Assembly (NCBI RefSeq): GCF_009764355.1
Contig: NZ_LNUA01000003.1
Location: forward strand, 1 to 5,283
Source: Companilactobacillus bobalius
GTDB taxonomy: Bacteria > Bacillota > Bacilli > Lactobacillales > Lactobacillaceae
Reading direction: 5' to 3'
Length of the DNA stretch: 5,283 bases
Position numbers and translations under genes: made by a program. Below are positions 1 to 5,283 of the stretch, piece after piece. Below the pieces are notes generated by a model. It saw only the letters and a program-made list of their open reading frames with translations. It was not told where the DNA came from and ran no database searches. The number at the start of each line of letters is the position of its first letter. Within the stretch, counting starts at the first letter, position 1.

Positions 1-8
1 CCTAAATA

Positions 9-91
9 TGGAGGGGAGTGGATTCGAACCACCGAACCCGAAGGAGCGGATTTACAGTCCGCCGCGTTTAGCCAGACTTCGCTACCCCTCC
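9..91 (-). tRNA. tRNA-Tyr (anticodon GUA)
   Basis: Class II tRNA that decodes UAC/UAU. The 7-bp acceptor GGAGGGG/CCCCTCC is perfect with discriminator A. The anticodon complement is at 53-55 in loop CTGTAAA, closed by the 5-bp stem GCGGA/TCCGC. A long variable arm with a TTCG tip and the T-loop TTCGAAT complete the fold. No CCA is encoded, since the acceptor runs straight into TATTT. It is the last gene visible in the direction of transcription, 4 nt after tRNA-Phe, and only 8 nt remain to the window edge with no terminator. In related bacteria I would expect further tRNAs such as Trp and His next, but that is inference. Confidence 0.97.
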
Positions 92-95
92 AAAA

Positions 96-168
96 TGGCG
101 CGGGACGGAATCGAACCGCCGACACATGCAGCTTCAATGCATTGCTCTACCAACTGAGCTACCGAGCC
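96..168 (-). tRNA. tRNA-Phe (anticodon GAA)
   Basis: Decodes UUC/UUU. The fold has D-stem GCTC/GAGC, anticodon stem ATGCA/TGCAT with loop TTGAAGC (anticodon complement at 133-135) and T-loop TTCGATT. The discriminator is A and no CCA is encoded. The acceptor is odd: 5' GGCTCGG against 3' CCGCGCC pairs everywhere except position 4-69, which is U-C. A change to A69 or G4 would restore pairing. All identity-type elements otherwise look normal, so I call it a functional gene with a variant acceptor rather than a pseudogene. It sits 6 nt after tRNA-Asp and 4 nt before tRNA-Tyr. Confidence 0.95.
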
Positions 169-174
169 ATTAAA

Positions 175-248
175 CGGTCCGTGCGAGAATCGAACTCGCG
201 ATCTCCTGCGTGACAGGCAGGCGTCCTAACCAACTAGACCAACGAACC
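175..248 (-). tRNA. tRNA-Asp (anticodon GUC), second copy in transcript order
   Basis: Decodes GAC/GAU. The acceptor GGTTCGT/ACGGACC pairs with one T4-G69 wobble, and the discriminator is G73, a usual feature of bacterial tRNA-Asp. Anticodon stem CCTGC/GCAGG encloses loop CTGTCAC (anticodon complement at 212-214), and the T-loop is TTCGATT. No CCA is encoded. The 74 bases are identical to the tRNA-Asp at 894-967, and both copies follow an identical initiator tRNA, so a two-gene unit has been duplicated. The queuosine-type G34 is present in the sequence; the modification itself cannot be seen. Confidence 0.97.
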
Positions 249-266
249 AAGAATTTCTGAAGCGAA

Positions 267-340
<74 letters not shown>

Positions 341-371
341 ATAATAAAAATAAATCATATGCTACCCACTA

Positions 372-461
372 AGGAGGATGTGGGATTCGAACCCACGCGC
401 CGCTTTCGCGACCTGACGGTTTTCAAGACCGTTCCCTTAAGCCGGACTTGGGTAATCCTCC
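372..461 (-). tRNA. tRNA-Ser (anticodon UGA)
   Basis: Class II tRNA that decodes UCN codons. The acceptor GGAGGAT/ATCCTCC is perfect. The anticodon complement is at 423-425, within loop CTTGAAA on stem ACGGT/ACCGT. The long variable arm folds as GTCGC-GAAA-GCGGC with a GNRA tip, which is the main recognition element of bacterial seryl-tRNA synthetase. The base after the acceptor reads as U73, where G73 is more usual for serine tRNAs; the other serine tRNA at 591-678 has G73. No CCA is encoded. Long spacers lie on both sides, 47 nt from tRNA-Glu and 31 nt to the second tRNA-fMet, which marks it as a likely junction between cluster modules. Confidence 0.96.
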
Positions 462-491
462 ATTGCTTAAAACGTAAAACTATTAACTTAA

Positions 492-507
492 TGATGCTTA
501 TGCATCA
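492..507 (-). other. 6-bp hairpin in the Glu-Ser(UGA) spacer
   Basis: Perfect inverted repeat TGATGC/GCATCA with a 4-nt loop, one base after tRNA-Glu. No U-tract follows immediately, so it is not a typical terminator. Confidence 0.7.
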
Positions 508-508
508 A

Positions 509-580
509 TGACCCGTACGAGATTTGAACTCATGTTACCGCCGTGAAAGGGCGGTGTCTTAACCACTTGACCAACGGGTC
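509..580 (-). tRNA. tRNA-Glu (anticodon UUC)
   Basis: Decodes GAA/GAG. The acceptor GACCCGT/ACGGGTC is perfect with discriminator A. Anticodon stem CCGCC/GGCGG encloses loop CTTTCAC (anticodon complement at 545-547). The D-stem GTCA/AGAC has an A-A at its inner pair, which is common in tRNA-Glu. The T-loop is TTCAAAT and no CCA is encoded. The charged form also feeds tetrapyrrole synthesis in some bacteria, but nothing here bears on that. It is 10 nt after tRNA-Ser(GCU) and ends the Gly-Ile-Ser-Glu block, followed by a 47-nt spacer with a hairpin. Confidence 0.97.
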
Positions 581-590
581 ATATAAAAAA

Positions 591-678
591 CGGAGAAGGA
601 GGGATTTGAACCCTCGCGCCGCGTTAGCGACCTACACCCTTAGCAGGGGCGCCTCTTCAGCCACTTGAGTACTTCTCC
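591..678 (-). tRNA. tRNA-Ser (anticodon GCU)
   Basis: Class II tRNA that decodes AGC/AGU. The acceptor GGAGAAG/CTTCTCC is perfect, with G73 as usual for serine. The anticodon complement is at 642-644 in loop CTGCTAA on stem CGCCC/GGGTG, which includes one G-U pair. A long variable arm GTCGC-TAAC-GCGGC resembles that of tRNA-Ser(UGA), consistent with a shared synthetase. The 3' end is followed by six T residues on the transcribed strand, but tRNA-Glu begins only 10 nt on, so this is not a terminator. No CCA is encoded. Confidence 0.97.
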
Positions 679-686
679 AGATATAG

Positions 687-761
<75 letters not shown>

Positions 762-774
762 AAAACAGTGGCAA

Positions 775-845
775 AGCGGGTGACGAGAATCGAACTCGCG
801 ACAACAGCTTGGAAGGCTGTGGTTTTACCACTAAACTACACCCGC
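775..845 (-). tRNA. tRNA-Gly (anticodon UCC)
   Basis: Decodes GGA/GGG and possibly other glycine codons by U34 wobble. The acceptor GCGGGTG/CACCCGC is perfect, with discriminator U as in most glycine tRNAs of this group. Anticodon stem ACAGC/GCTGT encloses loop CTTCCAA (anticodon complement at 811-813). The D-stem is GTTT/AAAC and the T-loop TTCGATT. No CCA is encoded. It is the first gene after the first fMet-Asp pair, separated from it by a 48-nt spacer that holds a 9-bp hairpin. Confidence 0.97.
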
Positions 846-870
846 ATATTACCTACGACACTTTAAGAAC

Positions 871-892
871 TAATAGATTAAACAATCTATTA
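871..892 (-). other. 9-bp hairpin in the Asp-Gly spacer
   Basis: Perfect inverted repeat TAATAGATT/AATCTATTA with a 4-nt loop, one base after tRNA-Asp. It is nearly all A/T. The rest of the 48-nt spacer shows nothing recognisable. Confidence 0.75.
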
Positions 893-893
893 A

Positions 894-967
894 CGGTCCG
901 TGCGAGAATCGAACTCGCGATCTCCTGCGTGACAGGCAGGCGTCCTAACCAACTAGACCAACGAACC
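894..967 (-). tRNA. tRNA-Asp (anticodon GUC), first copy in transcript order
   Basis: Decodes GAC/GAU. The sequence is base-for-base the same as the tRNA-Asp at 175-248: acceptor GGTTCGT/ACGGACC, G73, anticodon complement at 931-933. The upstream spacer to tRNA-fMet (968-984, 17 nt) is related to, but not identical with, the spacer of the other copy (249-266, 18 nt). The genes have therefore stayed identical while the spacer drifted, as expected under selection or gene conversion. Downstream the context differs: here Gly(UCC), there Phe. No CCA is encoded. Confidence 0.97.
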
Positions 968-984
968 AAATATTTTGAAACTAA

Positions 985-1058
<74 letters not shown>

Positions 1059-1079
1059 ATAACAATAACAGCATTAAAG

Positions 1080-1099
1080 GGGTCCTTAAAGATGGACCC
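1080..1099 (-). other. Hairpin joining the tRNA-Ile2 3' strand to its trailer
   Basis: In the RNA GGGTCC of the Ile2 acceptor 3' strand pairs perfectly with GGACCC in the trailer, across an 8-nt loop. It competes with the true acceptor stem, which contains a U-G pair. Confidence 0.65.
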
Positions 1100-1166
1100 T
1101 GTAGGACTCGAACCTACGACCGAGCGGTTATGAGCCGCCTGCTCTAACCAACTGAGCTAAAGGTCC
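1093..1166 (-). tRNA. tRNA-Ile2 (genomic anticodon CAU, lysidine type)
   Basis: The anticodon complement is at 1130-1132 in loop CTCATAA. I assign isoleucine rather than methionine because the acceptor GGACCTT/AGGGTCC carries C4-G69 and C5-G68, which are known determinants for the lysidine synthetase TilS, and because the body resembles known bacterial Ile2. TilS would change C34 to lysidine so that the tRNA reads AUA. Discriminator is A and no CCA is encoded. The acceptor has one T6-G67 wobble. It is 7 nt after elongator tRNA-Met. Automatic annotation often mislabels this gene as Met. Its 3' acceptor strand can also pair with the following spacer. Confidence 0.92.
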
Positions 1167-1173
1167 GGAAAAA

Positions 1174-1247
1174 TAGCGGCGAAGGGGATCGAACCCCCGA
1201 CCTCCCGGGTATGAACCGGACGCTCTAGCCAGCTGAGCTACACCGCC
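1174..1247 (-). tRNA. tRNA-Met elongator (anticodon CAU)
   Basis: Decodes internal AUG. The anticodon complement is at 1211-1213 in loop TTCATAC on stem TCCGG/CCGGG, a loop typical of elongator tRNA-Met in Firmicutes. The acceptor GGCGGTG/CGCCGCT pairs with G1-U72 and T6-G67 wobbles, and the discriminator is A. It lacks the initiator marks seen at 985-1058 and the C4-G69/C5-G68 TilS determinants of its neighbour. No CCA is encoded. It lies 40 nt after tRNA-Pro and 7 nt before tRNA-Ile2. Confidence 0.94.
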
Positions 1248-1271
1248 ATAAAACTTAATGCCGTACAGAAA

Positions 1272-1285
1272 ACAACTTTCGTTGT
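1272..1285 (-). other. GNRA-loop hairpin in the Pro-Met spacer
   Basis: In the RNA ACAAC-GAAA-GTTGT forms a 5-bp stem capped by a GAAA tetraloop, 2 nt after tRNA-Pro. TTTTC follows directly, but this is short for a terminator and the cluster continues. Confidence 0.65.
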
Positions 1286-1287
1286 AA

Positions 1288-1361
1288 TCGGGAAGACAGG
1301 ATTCGAACCTGCGACCCCCTGGTCCCAAACCAGGTGCTCTACCAAGCTGAGCCACTTCCCG
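1288..1361 (-). tRNA. tRNA-Pro (anticodon UGG)
   Basis: Decodes CCN, probably all four codons through modified U34. The acceptor CGGGAAG/CTTCCCG is perfect, with C1-G72 and A73, the usual proline acceptor elements in bacteria. Anticodon stem CCTGG/CCAGG holds loop TTTGGGA (anticodon complement at 1325-1327). The T-loop is TTCGAAT and no CCA is encoded. It lies 11 nt after tRNA-Arg and is followed by a 40-nt spacer with a short GNRA-loop hairpin. Confidence 0.97.
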
Positions 1362-1372
1362 AGAAAAACAAA

Positions 1373-1446
1373 TGCACCTAGTAGGAGTCGAACCTACAAC
1401 CTTCTGATTCGTAGTCAGACACTCTATCCAATTGCGCTATAGGTGC
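1373..1446 (-). tRNA. tRNA-Arg (anticodon ACG)
   Basis: Reads CGU/CGC/CGA once A34 has been deaminated to inosine by TadA, which is the known route for this isoacceptor. The acceptor GCACCTA/TAGGTGC is perfect with discriminator A. Anticodon stem TCTGA/TCAGA holds loop CTACGAA (anticodon complement at 1410-1412). The D-loop contains A20-type AATTGGATA, and the T-loop is TTCGACT. No CCA is encoded. Its leader is the same 13-nt spacer that forms the trailer arm of the inverted repeat around tRNA-Leu(UAA). Confidence 0.97.
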
Positions 1447-1449
1447 ATA

Positions 1450-1559
1450 TTCATTATAGTGCCGAGGACCGGAATCGAACCGGTACGGTAATCACTTACC
1501 GCAGGATTTTAAGTCCTGTGCGTCTGCCAGTTCCGCCACCCCGGCGTTACTATAATGAA
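1450..1559 (-). repeat. Inverted repeat flanking tRNA-Leu(UAA)
   Basis: A perfect 11-bp inverted repeat, TTCATTATAGT at 1450-1460 and its reverse complement ACTATAATGAA at 1549-1559. The inner arm begins at the discriminator base itself on the 3' side and three bases (AAC) before G1 on the 5' side. In the precursor it extends the 7-bp acceptor stem outward by 11 bp with a three-base bulge. A processing role is inference. Confidence 0.85.
1460..1545 (-). tRNA. tRNA-Leu (anticodon UAA)
   Basis: Class II tRNA that decodes UUA/UUG. The acceptor GCCGGGG/CCTCGGC pairs with one G5-U68 wobble, and A73 is the leucine discriminator. Anticodon stem CAGGA/TCCTG holds loop CTTAAAA (anticodon complement at 1509-1511). 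The long variable arm is CGGTAAGTGATTACCG, a 5-bp stem with an A/T-rich loop. No CCA is encoded. The gene is flanked by a perfect 11-bp inverted repeat (1450-1460 and 1549-1559), so the precursor can form a stem that continues beyond the acceptor. That flank is described separately. Confidence 0.97.
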
Positions 1560-1631
1560 AGCGGAAGACGGGATTCGAACCCGCGACCCCCACCATGGCA
1601 AGGTGATGTTCTACCACTGAACTACTTCCGC
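1560..1631 (-). tRNA. tRNA-Gly (anticodon GCC)
   Basis: Decodes GGC/GGU. The acceptor GCGGAAG/CTTCCGC is perfect with discriminator U. Anticodon stem TCACC/GGTGG holds loop TTGCCAT (anticodon complement at 1597-1599). The D-stem is GTTC/GAAC and the T-loop TTCGAAT. No CCA is encoded. It shares the first seven bases of its acceptor type with neither Gly(UCC) nor Val, so it is a separate isoacceptor and not a recent copy. It lies 10 nt after tRNA-Thr and 14 nt before tRNA-Leu(UAA). Confidence 0.97.
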
Positions 1632-1641
1632 ATTATGACTA

Positions 1642-1714
1642 TGCCGACTAGAGGATTCGAACCTCCGACCCCCTGTTTACAAGACAGATGCTCTGCCAAC
1701 TGAGCTAAGTCGGC
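1642..1714 (-). tRNA. tRNA-Thr (anticodon UGU)
   Basis: Decodes ACN by U34 wobble. The acceptor GCCGACT/AGTCGGC is perfect with discriminator A. Anticodon stem TCTGT/ACAGG, with one U-G pair, holds loop CTTGTAA (anticodon complement at 1679-1681). The T-loop is TTCGAAT and no CCA is encoded. It follows the longest spacer of the cluster (64 nt after tRNA-Leu(UAG)) and precedes tRNA-Gly(GCC) by 10 nt. Confidence 0.97.
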
Positions 1715-1746
1715 ATTATGCCAAACGACATCTAACATAATACACA

Positions 1747-1775
1747 ATAATTAATCCTTTTGCAAGACCAATTAT
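1747..1775 (-). other. Hairpin in the Leu(UAG)-Thr spacer
   Basis: In the minus-strand RNA ATAATTGGTC pairs with GATTAATTAT over 10 bp around a 9-nt loop. Two of the pairs are G-U, so the stem is continuous only in the transcribed strand, which supports an RNA role. It starts 3 nt after tRNA-Leu(UAG). No U-tract follows. The rest of this 64-nt spacer holds nothing I recognise. Confidence 0.7.
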
Positions 1776-1778
1776 CAA

Positions 1779-1861
1779 TACGGGTGAAAGGACTTGAACC
1801 TTCATGTCCACTGGACACTAGAACCTAAATCTAGCGCGTCTGCCAATTCCGCCACACCCGC
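1779..1861 (-). tRNA. tRNA-Leu (anticodon UAG)
   Basis: Class II tRNA that decodes CUN. The acceptor GCGGGTG/CACCCGT has a G1-U72 wobble at its end, with discriminator A. Anticodon stem CTAGA/TCTAG holds loop TTTAGGT (anticodon complement at 1825-1827). The variable arm is a compact stem TGTCCAGTGGACA. The T-loop is TTCAAGT and no CCA is encoded. Its 3' end lies 3 nt before a 10-bp spacer hairpin (1747-1775). It is 23 nt after tRNA-Lys. Confidence 0.97.
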
Positions 1862-1884
1862 ATGGTGTGTATATATGTTGCAAA

Positions 1885-1957
1885 TGAGCCGTGACAGGTT
1901 CGAACTGTCGACCCTCTGATTAAAAGTCAGATGCTCTACCAACTGAGCTAACGGCTC
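1885..1957 (-). tRNA. tRNA-Lys (anticodon UUU)
   Basis: Decodes AAA/AAG. The acceptor GAGCCGT/ACGGCTC is perfect with discriminator A. Anticodon stem TCTGA/TCAGA holds loop CTTTTAA (anticodon complement at 1922-1924). D-stem GCTC/GAGC and T-loop TTCGAAC complete a standard 73-nt fold. No CCA is encoded. It is the second tRNA after 5S, 8 nt from tRNA-Val. Confidence 0.97.
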
Positions 1958-1965
1958 ATGATGAA

Positions 1966-2038
1966 TGGAGGATACAGGGATCGAACCTGTGACCTCCTGC
2001 TTGTAAGGCAGATGCTCTCCCAGCTGAGCTAATCCTCC
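1966..2038 (-). tRNA. tRNA-Val (anticodon UAC), first tRNA after 5S
   Basis: Decodes GUN by modified U34. The acceptor GGAGGAT/ATCCTCC is perfect with discriminator A. Anticodon stem TCTGC/GCAGG holds loop CTTACAA (anticodon complement at 2003-2005). D-stem GCTC/GAGC and T-loop TTCGATC are standard. No CCA is encoded. It starts only 11 nt after the inferred 3' end of 5S, so it must be cut from the same precursor. Valine as the first tRNA after 5S is the usual arrangement in Bacilli. Confidence 0.98.
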
Positions 2039-2049
2039 ATCATGAAACA

Positions 2050-2167
2050 GCGTAGCAACTATCTATCCTCGCGGGTAGTTTCCCACCAACTACTTTCGAC
2101 GTGGAGAAGCTTAACTTCTGTGTTCGGCATGGGAACAGGTGTATCCTTCTCGCTATCGTCACTACAC
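2050..2167 (-). rRNA. rrf: 5S ribosomal RNA
   Basis: Component of the central protuberance of the large subunit. The terminal helix I is visible as 5' GTGTAGTGAC against 3' GTTGCTACGC (10 bp including wobbles), and I used it to set the ends at 118 nt, close to the usual 116-120. The conserved internal stretch CCCATGCCGAACACAGAAG and the loop-E side motif CGAAAGTAGTTGG are present. It lies 84 nt after 23S and 11 nt before tRNA-Val. The exact mature ends may differ by one or two bases; in Bacilli RNase M5 makes these cuts. I see no mismatch that suggests a pseudogene. Confidence 0.97.
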
Positions 2168-2251
2168 TATTTGGTAACTCGTACCTTCAAAACTAGATAT
2201 TAAGATTATGAATTAAATTAAAACACTTCAAACTGCTGTAAACTCTTACTC
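2168..2251 (-). other. 23S-5S intergenic spacer
   Basis: AT-rich 84-nt spacer with no gene. The part next to 23S (2197-2236) is one arm of the long pre-23S processing stem. The part next to 5S contains TCTAGTTTTGAAGG, a motif I associate with lactobacillus-type operon spacers, and a small hairpin GGTA/TACC at 2173-2185. No promoter or terminator is visible, consistent with read-through from 23S into 5S and the tRNAs. Confidence 0.85.
2197..2236 (-). other. 3' arm of the pre-23S processing stem
   Basis: This 40-nt stretch is complementary in the RNA to 5244-5283 upstream of 23S. On the plus strand both arms begin with an 8-base match (ATATTAAG here, its reverse complement there) and end with ACTGC or its complement; the shared core TGAATTAA sits in the middle, with a few single-base differences and short offsets. 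Together they bring the ends of 23S together, as expected for an RNase III-type cleavage stem. The outer end may extend beyond the right edge of the window. Confidence 0.85.
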
Positions 2252-5167
<2,916 letters not shown>

Positions 5168-5171
5168 TAAA

Positions 5172-5194
5172 TTAAATTACAAAAAGTAATTTAA
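5172..5194 (-). other. 9-bp hairpin just upstream of 23S
   Basis: Perfect inverted repeat TTAAATTAC/GTAATTTAA with a five-base loop, U-rich on the RNA. It ends 4 nt before the inferred 23S 5' end. It may help 5' end formation or simply separate the terminal helix from the leader. It is all A/T except one G-C pair, so its stability is modest. Confidence 0.75.
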
Positions 5195-5200
5195 AACAAT

Positions 5201-5228
5201 TTGCCATGATTTTCATCACAGCTGGCAA
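5201..5228 (-). other. Leader hairpin with GAAA loop
   Basis: In the RNA, TTGCCA and TGGCAA form a 6-bp outer stem, and TGAT/ATCA closes a GAAA tetraloop, with a one-sided GCTG bulge between them. It overlaps the hairpin at 5224-5241, so the two cannot form together. Confidence 0.6.
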
Positions 5229-5241
5229 TCAAAAGATTGCC
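5224..5241 (-). other. Leader hairpin GGCAATC/GATTGCC
   Basis: Perfect 7-bp stem with a UUUU loop in the RNA. It shares five bases with the neighbouring hairpin at 5201-5228 and is therefore an alternative to it. It is formed first during transcription. Confidence 0.7.
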
Positions 5242-5243
5242 GC

Positions 5244-5283
5244 GCAGTTTTCGGTGTTTCTTTAATTCATTAATTCTTAATAT
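5244..5283 (-). other. 5' arm of the pre-23S processing stem
   Basis: Pairs in the RNA with 2197-2236. The correspondence runs from the GCAGT end near 23S out to the last base of the window, so the stem may well continue outside. The stem would loop out the entire 23S plus the inner spacer hairpins. Confidence 0.85.

Larger units (their letters stand above)
5168..5283 (-). other. 16S-23S internal transcribed spacer, 23S-proximal part
   Basis: The last 116 nt before 23S; the rest of the spacer and 16S lie off the right edge. No tRNA gene is in the visible part, so whether Ile or Ala tRNA genes sit further upstream cannot be told. It holds one arm of the pre-23S stem (5244-5283) and three hairpins described separately. 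No promoter is evident. Confidence 0.85.

Noticed and set aside
9..91. A phage or island attachment site at a tRNA 3' end
   Set aside because: No duplicated tRNA 3' fragment or integrase is seen in the window. The two full duplicates are intact genes inside the operon.
585..590. Six T residues after tRNA-Ser(GCU) as a rho-independent terminator
   Set aside because: The only upstream stem is the tRNA itself, and tRNA-Glu starts 10 nt on, so termination here would cut off the rest of the cluster.
1451..1558. TATAAT-like hexamers on both strands beside tRNA-Leu(UAA), as possible promoters
   Set aside because: At the right distance the -35 regions read GGTTCG on the minus strand and CAGTTC on the plus strand, with no TTGACA match. 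The hexamers are better explained as the two arms of the inverted repeat.

Overview
This window is RNA genes from end to end. Everything supportable lies on the minus strand and reads right to left as one rRNA-tRNA operon segment: the tail of a 16S-23S spacer, a complete 23S rRNA, a complete 5S rRNA, then at least 21 closely packed tRNA genes that run to the left edge. I see no credible protein-coding gene, insertion sequence, CRISPR array or rho-independent terminator.

The organism is a low-GC Firmicute, most likely in Lactobacillales (Lactobacillaceae in the broad sense). The evidence is the long tRNA cluster after 5S starting Val-Lys-Leu-Thr-Gly-Leu-Arg-Pro, the 5S sequence, the AT-rich spacers, the short motif TCTAGTTTTGA before 5S, and the lack of an encoded CCA end on every tRNA. 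A Weissella/Leuconostoc-like relative is my impression from memory of rRNA, held with low confidence.

Layout in transcription order: 5283-5168, partial 16S-23S spacer with three hairpins and one arm of the pre-23S processing stem; 5167-2252, 23S; 2251-2168, 23S-5S spacer with the other stem arm; 2167-2050, 5S; then tRNAs Val(UAC), Lys(UUU), Leu(UAG), Thr(UGU), Gly(GCC), Leu(UAA), Arg(ACG), Pro(UGG), Met(CAU), Ile2(CAU, lysidine type), fMet(CAU), Asp(GUC), Gly(UCC), Ile(GAU), Ser(GCU), Glu(UUC), Ser(UGA), fMet(CAU), Asp(GUC), Phe(GAA), Tyr(GUA). The array almost certainly continues past the left edge, and the 16S gene and promoters should lie past the right edge.

The genes act together as one precursor that yields two large-subunit rRNAs and tRNAs for 15 amino acids plus initiation. 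The less ordinary signals are in the arrangement and the spacers: an identical fMet-Asp pair occurs twice, framing an extra Gly-Ile-Ser-Glu block; tRNA-Leu(UAA) is flanked by a perfect 11-bp inverted repeat that lengthens its acceptor stem; each of the five inter-tRNA spacers of 34 nt or more carries a hairpin, one of which can capture the 3' acceptor strand of tRNA-Ile2; and tRNA-Phe has a U4-C69 acceptor mismatch. I see no evidence for a wholly new biological system.
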